A stretch of 64,000 bases of DNA from assembly GCF_001456025.1 (NCBI RefSeq), contig NZ_LMTZ01000124.1, positions 17,845 through 81,844 on the forward strand, read 5' to 3'. Made by a program: the position numbers and the translations under genes. This DNA comes from Mastigocoleus testarum BC008. GTDB taxonomy: Bacteria; Cyanobacteriota; Cyanobacteriia; Cyanobacteriales; Nostocaceae. Numbering within the stretch: the stretch's first letter is position 1; each line of letters starts with the position of its first letter. Below the pieces are notes generated by a model. It was given only the letters and a program-made list of their open reading frames with translations. It made no database searches and was not told where the DNA came from. Below, in pieces: positions 47,976 through 55,915 of the stretch.

Positions 47976-48425
47976 ATGTTAACCTTTAACAAAATTCAGC
48001 AATTTAGCTCAGAGGCAGTTATTAACTTTACACTAAATCTCTGTGCAGAAGAGCGTACTCGATCGCGTCATCGTTTCGCTACTGAAGAAGGGGAAATTGT
48101 ATGTTTGCGTTTACCTAGAGGAACTGTACTGCAAGATAGTGATATTCTCGTAGATGATACTAAAAAATATTTAGCAAAAATTATAGCTAAACCAGAAGAA
48201 GTTTTGACTGTATATGCCGAGCAAAACATTGATTTAATTAGAGCAGCTTACCATTTAGGTAACCGTCATGTTCCTTTAGAAATCACTACAAATTATTTGA
48301 GATTGTCACCGGACCCAGTATTGCGTAAAATGCTGGAGACATTGAACTTGAAAATCAAAAAAGAAACCGTCCCATTTCAACCACAAAAAGGTGCTTATGA
48401 ACACCAATTACGGCATGCGCACTGA
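47976..48425 (+). CDS. ureE: Urease accessory protein UreE
   Basis: Nickel metallochaperone that delivers nickel to the urease activation complex. I start it at the ATG 47976 (149 residues); the frame could be extended to a TTG at 47952 but there is no reason to do so. The N-terminal domain shows ARGTVLQDSDIL-like RLPRGTVLQDSDILV; the C-terminal metal domain has AAYHLGNRHVPLEI (the conserved GNRH). The His-rich tail is short (EHQLRHAH). It overlaps ureF by 29 bp. Confidence 0.93.
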   Translation: MLTFNKIQQFSSEAVINFTLNLCAEERTRSRHRFATEEGEIVCLRLPRGTVLQDSDILVDDTKKYLAKIIAKPEEVLTVYAEQNIDLIRAAYHLGNRHVPLEITTNYLRLSPDPVLRKMLETLNLKIKKETVPFQPQKGAYEHQLRHAH

Positions 48426-49113
48426 GGATGAGTACACATTTAATAATAATAATTTATTACGTCTTTTACAGTTAGCTAGCCCAACTTTACCTGTCGGAGC
48501 ATACAGTTATTCTGAAGGTTTGGAAACTTTAGTTGAAGTCAACACAATTCACGATCGCGATAGTCTTAAGCAGTGGTTGACTGCAGAATTAAAATACGGT
48601 GCAATTCGTTTAGAAACAGCTATTGTTGTAAGAAGTTACAAATGTGCAAGTGCAGGAGATTGCCAAGCATTATATGATTGGAATGTATGGCTATCAGCAG
48701 CAAGAGAAACTGAGGAATTACGTAATTCTAGTTGGCAAATGGGACGAAGTCTTTCTCAACTGATGAGTAAACTTCAGCCCCAGGTTAAACCATTAATTGA
48801 AGCTGTGGGAGAACCTTGTAATTATGCGATCGCCTTTGGGGTCGCAGCAGCATTTTGGCAAATTCAAATACAAGCAGTCTTGTTGGGTTACCTTCAAAGT
48901 TGGTTAACTAATTTAATTGCTGCAGGAATAAAACTTATCCCCCTAGGACAAACAACCGGACAGCAATTATTAGTGGAATTTCAACCCTTATTAATAGAAA
49001 CAATTAAAACAGTTATAGAGTTGGAAGATGACGAACTTTCTTGTTGCAGCTTGGGCTTATCTTTAGCAAGCATGACGCACGAAACGCAGTATAGTAGGCT
49101 GTTTAGGAGTTAA
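48397..49113 (+). CDS. ureF: Urease accessory protein UreF
   Basis: 238 residues from the ATG at 48397, which has AAAAAGGTG about 7 bp upstream; GTG 48391 and ATG 48415 are alternatives. Family landmarks: LLQLASPTLPVGAYSYSEGLE, WLSAARETEELRNSSWQMGRS, and the C-terminal SLGLSLASMTHETQYSRLFRS. UreF bridges UreD and UreG in the complex that inserts nickel into urease. The start codon lies inside ureE, so the two are translationally coupled. Confidence 0.94.
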   Translation: MNTNYGMRTEDEYTFNNNNLLRLLQLASPTLPVGAYSYSEGLETLVEVNTIHDRDSLKQWLTAELKYGAIRLETAIVVRSYKCASAGDCQALYDWNVWLSAARETEELRNSSWQMGRSLSQLMSKLQPQVKPLIEAVGEPCNYAIAFGVAAAFWQIQIQAVLLGYLQSWLTNLIAAGIKLIPLGQTTGQQLLVEFQPLLIETIKTVIELEDDELSCCSLGLSLASMTHETQYSRLFRS

Positions 49114-49115
49114 TA

Positions 49116-49155
49116 GTAATTGGTAATTGGTAATTGGTAATTGGTAATTGGTAAT
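49116..49155. repeat. GTAATTG heptamer STRR
   Basis: Five and a half tandem copies of GTAATTG in the ureF-ureG gap. The same heptamer recurs at 9072-9095 and 62254-62330. The rest of the gap holds GC-rich dispersed motifs and CTGATAA repeats (49300-49335). Confidence 0.85.
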
Positions 49156-49340
49156 GAGCAGGTAACTTTTCCTGTTCCTTATTTCCTGTTCCCTTTTAAC
49201 TGTAGCCCGTAAGGGCGTGGCGTTAGCCATAAACTGGTAACTGTTAGCGGATCCGTAGGTAGCGCAGCTATAGCTATAGGGTGCGCGACAGCATATTAAC
49301 TGACAACTGGTAACTGATAACTGATAACTGACAACCGATC

Positions 49341-49937
49341 ATGAATGCATTTCGAGTTGGAGTCGCTGGACCCGTTGGTTCTGGGAAAACAGCCCTAGTT
49401 GATGCTTTATGCAAAACAATGCGTCAGTCCCATAATTTGGCTGTCGTAACCAACGATATTTACACTCAAGAAGACGCACAATTTCTAGTTCGTTCTCAAG
49501 CTTTAGATCGAGAACGCATATTGGGAGTGGAAACTGGTGGTTGTCCCCATACAGCTATCCGTGAAGATGCTTCAATGAATTTAGCTGCTATTGAAGATTT
49601 AGAAGTACGCTTTACCGATCTAGATTTAGTGTTTTTGGAAAGTGGTGGCGATAATTTAGCTGCAACTTTCAGTCCAGAATTAGTAGATTTAACAATTTAC
49701 GTGATTGATGTTGCTGCTGGGGATAAAATCCCTCGTAAGGGTGGTCCAGGAATTACTAAGTCAGATTTGTTGGTTATCAATAAAACTGATTTAGCTCCTT
49801 ATGTGGGTGCAGATCTCAAAGTCATGGAGACGGATACACTAAGGATGCGGGGTAACAAACCTTTTGTATTTACTAACTTAAAAACTCAAGATGGACTCTC
49901 ACAGGTAGTTAAATTCATCTCTGATAGTCTTTGCTAA
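49341..49937 (+). CDS. ureG: Urease accessory GTPase UreG
   Basis: 198-residue SIMIBI GTPase that powers nickel insertion into apo-urease. P-loop GPVGSGKT (10-17), the metal-binding GCPHTAIREDASMN (Cys-Pro-His), the switch region ESGGDNLAATFSPEL, and NKTDLAPYVGADL for guanine recognition. It is 227 bp from ureF, separated by repeat-filled sequence, so it may have its own promoter. Urease structural genes are not in the window. Confidence 0.96.
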   Translation: MNAFRVGVAGPVGSGKTALVDALCKTMRQSHNLAVVTNDIYTQEDAQFLVRSQALDRERILGVETGGCPHTAIREDASMNLAAIEDLEVRFTDLDLVFLESGGDNLAATFSPELVDLTIYVIDVAAGDKIPRKGGPGITKSDLLVINKTDLAPYVGADLKVMETDTLRMRGNKPFVFTNLKTQDGLSQVVKFISDSLC

Positions 49938-50267
49938 TCACTAATTCAAGTAGTACTTTAACGGCGAAATACCATTGTAATTCGTAATTATTGTCAGAAA
50001 TTTATACAATGGATTACTTAATACCTGAGAGGCTTGCAGGGCAGAGGTTATTGTGTGTTTTGACCGCGATTATCCTAATTCTGACTAATTATTAAAATAT
50101 TTTTCTATTTATCCGTCTCTAATTTTCTACTTACTTCCATTTTAAAAATTAGCAAAGAGGTTACAAAATGGCTAATACAGTTATTTTCGGCTTCATAAAT
50201 TAGCCTTATCAGCTATTCTAAGCAATAGTCACAATTAATCTTTAACTGTAGTAGTCATCAAGCCTCT
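49938..50267. other. Intergenic region ureG to amidase
   Basis: 330 bp, AT-rich. No gene, repeat or clear promoter seen. Confidence 0.5.
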
Positions 50268-51239
50268 ATGAATCATCATAGCCTCAAAGCAACTAAAGAA
50301 ACAGTACATCTAGGTGGTTTTTCTCATCTTTTAAAGCCAGCTTTGACAGTAGAATCAGGCGATAAGATTGATGTGGAAACTTACACTGGCTACTATATTC
50401 ATGATAAAGCTCCTGCTGATTTTATTACGCCAGAGTTTACAGAAATCTGTAAAAATTTAACTCCGGAACGCAAAGTTGCAGGAGGTCCCCACTTACTGAC
50501 TGGACCAATTTATATTCAAGATGCACAACCAGGTGATGTTTTAGAAGTAAAGCTAGAAGCAATTGAGCCAAGTTTACCGATTGGTTTTAATGCAATTCGC
50601 AAAGGATGTGGTGCTTTACCACAACAATTCGGACAACCAAATTTAAGGTTCATTCCCCTAGACTTAGATAATAAGATTGCTGAATTTCCCCAAAATAGTG
50701 GAATTAAAATTCCTTTAAAGCCATTTTTCGGTATCCTTGGTGTCGCGACTCCCCAAAGCGATCGCAATTCCATTCCTCCTGGTAATTATGGCGGAAACAT
50801 TGACAACCGACATCTACAAGCGGGTTCGCGAATATTTCTACCTGTGTTTGTCGAAGGTGGACTATTTTCTATTGGTGACGGACATTCAGCACAAGGTGAC
50901 GGGGAAGTAAATGTTACCGCAATTGAAACTTCTATGAAAGGTACTATTGAGCTTAAGCTTCATAAAGATTTCCATTTAACAACACCACTCGCTGAAACCG
51001 CAGAACATATCATCACAATGGGTTTTGGTGAAACTCTAGACGAAGCATTCAAATTAGCTTTGCAAAATACAATCGAATTTCTCACATGTTTTACTAATCT
51101 ATCCCCTGAAGATGCTTATGTTTTGTGCAGCATAGCTGTTAATTTTCATATCACTCAGGTTGTTAATAGTCCCAACAAAGGGGTACATGGGATGTTAGCA
51201 AAATCAATGATGCCTGGGAATTTTCTTGATTTAACCTAA
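50268..51239 (+). CDS. Acetamidase/formamidase family protein
   Basis: 323-residue FmdA/AmdA family protein that should hydrolyse short-chain amides, releasing ammonia (formamide to formate, acetamide to acetate). Landmarks are GPIYIQDAQPGDVLEVKLEAIEP near 83-106, FFGILGVATP near 148-157, PGNYGGNIDNRHLQAGS near 164-180, GGLFSIGDGHSAQGDGEVN near 189-207, and the C-terminal SIAVNFHITQVVNSPNKGVH. It follows ureEFG in the same direction, consistent with a nitrogen-salvage neighbourhood, though not clearly one operon. Confidence 0.92.
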   Translation: MNHHSLKATKETVHLGGFSHLLKPALTVESGDKIDVETYTGYYIHDKAPADFITPEFTEICKNLTPERKVAGGPHLLTGPIYIQDAQPGDVLEVKLEAIEPSLPIGFNAIRKGCGALPQQFGQPNLRFIPLDLDNKIAEFPQNSGIKIPLKPFFGILGVATPQSDRNSIPPGNYGGNIDNRHLQAGSRIFLPVFVEGGLFSIGDGHSAQGDGEVNVTAIETSMKGTIELKLHKDFHLTTPLAETAEHIITMGFGETLDEAFKLALQNTIEFLTCFTNLSPEDAYVLCSIAVNFHITQVVNSPNKGVHGMLAKSMMPGNFLDLT

Positions 51240-51275
51240 ATCATACTAGATCCTCAATTGACATGGATTGATAGT

Positions 51276-51432
51276 TTATGAATTTATAGTTTCTGAGTTG
51301 ATTGTTTCTGAGTTGATTGTTCCTGAGTTGATTATTTCTGAGTTGATTGTTTTTGAACTTATAGTTTGTAGATTTATAATTTTGAATTTATAGTTTATGA
51401 GTTGATAGTTTTTAAATTTATAGTGTGTGAAT
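51276..51432. repeat. GAGTTGATTGTTTCT-type tandem repeat
   Basis: About ten degenerate copies of a 15-bp unit (GAGTTGATTGTTTCT, later TTTATAGTTT variants), directly before the TSUP gene. On the other strand the unit reads AACTCAGAAACAATC. The unit resembles the repeats inside the DUF4350 and TSUP genes (TTCAGAAG- and TTCAAAAG-type). Confidence 0.75.
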
Positions 51433-51444
51433 TTATAAGTACCA

Positions 51445-52434
51445 ATGAACGTAATTAGTTTATTGTTATTGAAAAGCTGGTTAATCTTGCTTGGTGGTGG
51501 ATTATTATCAGGTATCTTAGCTGGTTTTCTGGGAATTGGTGGTGGTACAGTCTTGGTTCCACTACAAAAAGCATTAGGATTTACTACTATTGAAGCCGTT
51601 GCGACTAGCAGTCTTGCAATTGTAATTACAGCAACCTCTGGTAGCATTCAGAATTGGCGCATGGGTTTTATTTCATTCAAACAAGTACTTTATCTAGGAT
51701 TACCGGCGCTATTTACTGCTCAATTAGGAGTATTTTTGGCAAACATTATTCCAGAATTTGTTTTGTTAATTTGCTTTGGCTTATTGTTGCTCGCTAATAT
51801 TTATTTAGTGCAACTGCGCAAAAGTCTGAAAAAAGCAAATAATGAAAATATAAAACAAGAAGTTAAAGTTACACAGTCGCAAATAATATATCCAAAAAAT
51901 TCACATTCAGAAATAACACAAATAGAAGCTATTAGTTCGGAAGCTATTAGTTCAAAAGCTATAAATTCAAAAGCTATAAGTTCAGAAACTGCAAGCTCAG
52001 AACGAAGAAAGCGAAAAAGTGTAAAATTAAAAATCAATTCCACAGCTGCAAGATTTATCACAGGAGGTTTAGCTGGTACCCTCGCAGGATTATTTGGAAT
52101 TGGTGGTGGGGTAATTATGGTACCCCTACAAATGCTTTTGCTAGAAGAAACTATCAAAGTCGCAATTCAAAATAGTTTGGGCGTCATTGTTATTACGGCA
52201 ATTTCTGCTAGCATCGGTCATGGGATCAGTGGTAATATTTTATTTGTGCAGGGTTTAATTCTTGGTTTTGGTGGACTACTTGGAGCCCAGATTAGTACTA
52301 GGTTTTTACCAAAATTTTCCGACAAAGTTATTAGTCTTTATTTCAGGATATTGTTAGTATCTCTTTCAATTTATATGTTTTGGCAAGCATTAGAAGTTTA
52401 TAAATATCAACAAATTAAAGATAATTTTATCTAA
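51445..52434 (+). CDS. TauE/SafE (TSUP) family transporter
   Basis: 329-residue polytopic membrane protein made of two homologous halves. The first has GILAGFLGIGGGTVLVPLQ and LAIVITATSGSIQNWRMG; the second has GTLAGLFGIGGGVIMVPLQ and VIVITAISASIGHGISG. TSUP members export organosulfonates, sulfite or sulfate-like anions; the substrate here is not readable. The cytoplasmic linker (about 153-190) consists of AISS(E/K) repeats (EAISSEAISSKAINSKAISS) encoded by a 15-18 bp unit, which is unusual. It has no operon partner. Confidence 0.9.
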   Translation: MNVISLLLLKSWLILLGGGLLSGILAGFLGIGGGTVLVPLQKALGFTTIEAVATSSLAIVITATSGSIQNWRMGFISFKQVLYLGLPALFTAQLGVFLANIIPEFVLLICFGLLLLANIYLVQLRKSLKKANNENIKQEVKVTQSQIIYPKNSHSEITQIEAISSEAISSKAINSKAISSETASSERRKRKSVKLKINSTAARFITGGLAGTLAGLFGIGGGVIMVPLQMLLLEETIKVAIQNSLGVIVITAISASIGHGISGNILFVQGLILGFGGLLGAQISTRFLPKFSDKVISLYFRILLVSLSIYMFWQALEVYKYQQIKDNFI

Positions 52435-52517
52435 TTAACTGATTATCTAATTTATTAAAAATCTAATTGCTCGAATATATAATAAGTTAGACATCAATTA
52501 GTTAAACACCTAATTAA

Positions 52518-53048
52518 TCAATTTCCTGAAACATAAGGAGATGTAGCTAAAACTTCTGCTCCCCTCTTCATCCCTTGAATATCTGAAGACGACCAACAAT
52601 GAACTGCTTGACAATGATGAGCAACCAATAATCCCCACAAACATTTTTTGACAGTTAAAACAGGTACTACTAAGTTTGCACGAACTTTTAAACTCTGAAG
52701 AAATTCACGATGACATTCATGAATGGATTCAGTTTCAATATCATTTATTGCTCGCACTCTACCTTGCAAATACATCGCAGCATATTCATTATTGAAGCAT
52801 TCATCTGGACCTGTGGAACCAAGGATTGAATACTCATCTTTACTTAAAGACTCAAAAATTACCTGACCGTGCCATTGACTATAAAAGTAGTATAAAACGA
52901 CTCTATCAACTTGGAGTAATTCTCGAAGATTTTTGATTGTTTTGATAATTAACTCATCTCTTTCTATTCTTTGGTTGACTTGATTAAGAACCTTTTCTAA
53001 ACCTACATCTATATACCTATTGCGTTCGGGTTGATTAAGATTTTCCAT
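52518..53048 (-). CDS. Single-domain DXCF-type cyanobacteriochrome GAF protein
   Basis: 176 residues, essentially one GAF domain (about 25-165). It carries the paired cysteines of DXCF cyanobacteriochromes: Asp82-Glu-Cys84-Phe85, and the canonical bilin-binding Cys112-His113 in HECHREFL. Supporting blocks are VDRVVLYYFYSQWHGQVIFES, YLQGRVRAINDIE, LKVRANLVVPV and WGLLVAHHC. Such domains bind phycocyanobilin or phycoviolobilin and typically switch between blue and green forms. Nothing else is present: no kinase, GGDEF or second GAF. The C-terminal helix (GAEVLATSPYVSGN) is diverged and short. It may act by protein contact or be a cut-down remnant. Confidence 0.78.
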   Translation of the reverse strand: MENLNQPERNRYIDVGLEKVLNQVNQRIERDELIIKTIKNLRELLQVDRVVLYYFYSQWHGQVIFESLSKDEYSILGSTGPDECFNNEYAAMYLQGRVRAINDIETESIHECHREFLQSLKVRANLVVPVLTVKKCLWGLLVAHHCQAVHCWSSSDIQGMKRGAEVLATSPYVSGN

Positions 53049-53498
53049 CGTATTAGGTAGGTAAAGTTTGATGAGTTATGTTAATGCTACGTTTACACTG
53101 TGAACGTTTAGATTGTGACACAAGTAATTCACCCCTAAAAAATTGTTTGAGATGAACAGTGAATTGTTAGTTCTAGACTTACAAACAACTCTCAATTACA
53201 AATAAATATCAAGTTCATGAATTTTAACTGTTATAAAAATACCAATATATGTCCTCAGTAGTTGTATTTTTTACAGTTTTTTTATGAATTATTATTTGCG
53301 TAAGTATTAGCGTTAGTAAGTATTAGTGTTGGTAGGTACTAGTTTTGGTAAAAATTAATTTTAAGTTATGATTTGATGATAATGAATAATCACTAATAAA
53401 TTCGAATAAATACATTCCAATAATATAAATTTTGTGAGTTCACTATTTTAGTATCGTCATGAATAACTGAGTGGATTTAACTCCACTCAGCCATTAAT
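53049..53498. other. Intergenic region with 16-bp tandem repeat
   Basis: 450 bp between ndhH (3' end) and the GAF protein's start. At 53300-53350 a 16-bp unit GTAAGTATTAG(C/T)GTT(A/G) repeats 3.2 times. The GAF gene promoter probably lies between 53049 and 53300. Confidence 0.65.
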
Positions 53499-54683
53499 TT
53501 ATCGGTCTACTGAACCCATAATTACATCAATACTACCGAGGATCACAACGATATCCGCCACTTTTACACCTTTTAGTAAATGGGGCAAAATCTGGAGATT
53601 GTTGAAATCTGCTGCACGAATCTTCCAGCGCCAAGGGAAGACATTATTATCACCTACCAAATAAATTCCGACTTCACCTTTACCACTTTCCACGCGAGAG
53701 TATATTTCGCCGTTGGGAATCTTGAAGGTAGGTGCGACTTTTTTACTGATGTACTGATAGTCTGGACCATTCCATTCAGACTTTTTGCCTTCCATCATCC
53801 GTTTTGCTTCCAGGTTTTCGTAAGGACCACCAGGAAGACCTTTTATTGCTTGACGGAGAATCTTAACGGATTCGCGCATCTCACGCATCCGTACCATATA
53901 ACGGGCTAAGCAGTCACCGGTTGTTTCCCACTGTACATCCCAATCGAAGTCGTCGTAACATTCGTAATGATCTACTTTGCGTAAATCCCATTTCACCCCA
54001 GAAGCCCGTAGCATTGGACCTGAGAGTCCCCAGTTAATAGCTTCTTCACGGGTAATAACACCTATACCTTCGATCCGACGACGGAAAATAGGATTATTAG
54101 TGACTAATTTTTCATATTCATCTACCTTAGGTAGGAAATAATCGCAAAAATCTATACATTTGTCGATCCAACCATATGGTAAATCAGCAGCGACACCGCC
54201 AATGCGGAAGTAGTTGTTATTTACCATGCGATAACCTGTAGCAGCTTCCCACAGGTCATAAATCATTTCCCGTTCGCGGAATTGATAGAAGAAAGGGGTT
54301 TGAGCGCCAACATCAGCCAGGAATGGTCCAAACCACAGCAAGTGGTTCGCAATCCGGTTTAATTCCAGCATGATGACGCGGATGTAGCTAGCACGCTTAG
54401 GAACAGAAACATTTGCTAACTTTTCTGGAGCGTTTACGGTCACAGCTTCATTAAACATCCCTGCTGCGTAGTCCCAACGACTTACATAGGGAACATACTG
54501 GACATTTGTCCGACTTTCAGCAATTTTTTCCATTCCCCGGTGCAAATAGCCCAGCACCGGTTCGCAATCAACTACATCCTCGCCATCGAGGGTGACAATC
54601 AGTCTTAGAACCCCGTGCATTGAGGGATGGTGCGGTCCCATATTCAGCACCATCGGTTCTGTTCTGGTTTCAATTCTTGCCAT
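53499..54683 (-). CDS. ndhH: NDH-1 subunit NdhH
   Basis: 394-residue hydrophilic subunit of photosynthetic complex I, homologous to the 49-kDa (NuoD) subunit lining the plastoquinone site. Landmarks are LNMGPHHPSMHGVLRL at the N-terminus (the two conserved His-Pro/His region), YLHRGMEKIAE, YVSRWDYAAGM, and the C-terminal DIVVILGSIDVIMGSVDR. Start ATG at 54683. Monocistronic, as usual for scattered ndh genes in cyanobacteria; ndhD is at 34.7-36.4 kb. Confidence 0.97.
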   Translation of the reverse strand: MARIETRTEPMVLNMGPHHPSMHGVLRLIVTLDGEDVVDCEPVLGYLHRGMEKIAESRTNVQYVPYVSRWDYAAGMFNEAVTVNAPEKLANVSVPKRASYIRVIMLELNRIANHLLWFGPFLADVGAQTPFFYQFREREMIYDLWEAATGYRMVNNNYFRIGGVAADLPYGWIDKCIDFCDYFLPKVDEYEKLVTNNPIFRRRIEGIGVITREEAINWGLSGPMLRASGVKWDLRKVDHYECYDDFDWDVQWETTGDCLARYMVRMREMRESVKILRQAIKGLPGGPYENLEAKRMMEGKKSEWNGPDYQYISKKVAPTFKIPNGEIYSRVESGKGEVGIYLVGDNNVFPWRWKIRAADFNNLQILPHLLKGVKVADIVVILGSIDVIMGSVDR

Positions 54684-54993
54684 TAAAAGAGTTCTCTCCC
54701 CTAAATGAACGGTTTTTCACTCACCCCTAGGTCTTAATTTGCTTTAAGCTCGGATTTTTAGTAACAAAGTAATGTTGATATTTTTGTTACATAATCACCA
54801 AATTCAACAGATGAGTTCTGCAGAATTTAGGGGTTTAAGTTTGATTGACTAACTCTAATTATATTGATGCATAACTTTTTAATTGTCTTTGTCATTTGTC
54901 CTTTATCATTTTTTAGATGAGCAGCGACCAGTAAGTCCCGAACACCGATGAGTAAACAATAAACAACAAACAATCACAAGTGACAATTGACCA
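54684..54993. other. Divergent intergenic region ndhH-rsmH
   Basis: 310 bp. Contains TGACCAA heptamers just before rsmH and short TTTGTC-type repeats near 54890. It must include both promoters. No further gene. Confidence 0.5.
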
Positions 54994-55863
54994 ATGACCA
55001 ATGAATTTTCTCACATTTCGGTTTTAAGTCGAGAAGTAATTAGCGGTTTAGAGATCTGTCAAGGAGGACATTATTTAGATGCAACTGTGGGTGGTGGTGG
55101 TCATAGTTGTTTAATTTTAGAAGCAGCACCAGATGTAAGAGTAACTGCGATTGACCAAGATGAAGATGCTCTGGCAGCAGCCAAAAAAGTTTTAGTAGAA
55201 TACGCTCAAAGGATAACGTTTATTTCTAGCAATTTTGCCAATTATCAGTTCCCCATAGCCAAGTTCAATGGTATTATCGCCGATCTTGGGGTGAGTTCTT
55301 ATCATTTAGATTCGCCAGAGCGGGGTTTTAGCTTTCGTTATGAAGGTGATTTAGATATGCGGATGGATCGACGTCAATCTCTAACAGCAGCGGAAATAAT
55401 CAACCATTGGGATGAGAAAACCCTAGCTAATATTTTCTTTGAATACGGTGAAGAAAGATTATCGCGACGTCTTGCGAGGAGGATAGTCGAACAACGTCCA
55501 TTTCAAACTACCACCCAATTAGCTCAAGCAATAGCTTCTGGGGTTAATGCAAAATATCGTCACGGAAGAATTCATCCAGCTACTCGGGTTTTCCAAGCTC
55601 TGCGAATTGCAGTTAATGAGGAATTGAAGTCTTTAGAAACTTTTATTGAAAAAGCGCCACATTCTCTAGTTCCCGGTGGGAGAATCGCAATTATTAGTTT
55701 TCACAGCTTGGAAGACCGTATAGTCAAACATCGTTTTCGGGATTCACCACTTCTCAAGGTTTTGACCAAAAAACCAATTCTTGCATCAGAAGAGGAAATT
55801 AAAATGAATTCCCGTTCACGTTCGGCTAAATTGAGAATTGCTGAAAGAATTAAGGATAATTAG
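54994..55863 (+). CDS. rsmH: 16S rRNA m4C1402 methyltransferase RsmH
   Basis: 289-residue SAM-dependent N4-methyltransferase acting on 16S rRNA cytosine 1402 near the ribosomal P site. Readable motifs: HISVLSREV at the start, DATVGGGGHSCLILEA for SAM binding, GIIADLGVSSYHLDSPERGFSF, GRIHPATRVFQALRIAVN and SFHSLEDRIVKHRF. The length is normal. It is not next to ftsL or pbpB here. Confidence 0.95.
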   Translation: MTNEFSHISVLSREVISGLEICQGGHYLDATVGGGGHSCLILEAAPDVRVTAIDQDEDALAAAKKVLVEYAQRITFISSNFANYQFPIAKFNGIIADLGVSSYHLDSPERGFSFRYEGDLDMRMDRRQSLTAAEIINHWDEKTLANIFFEYGEERLSRRLARRIVEQRPFQTTTQLAQAIASGVNAKYRHGRIHPATRVFQALRIAVNEELKSLETFIEKAPHSLVPGGRIAIISFHSLEDRIVKHRFRDSPLLKVLTKKPILASEEEIKMNSRSRSAKLRIAERIKDN

Positions 55864-55915
55864 TTAGTATAAATTAGAAATTTTAGTTCTGCAGTTGCTA
55901 TGTAGTACAATATTC

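Noticed and set aside
51276..51647. Minus-strand ORF with NSETINS repeats
   Set aside because: Translation of a tandem DNA repeat plus the antisense of the TSUP gene.
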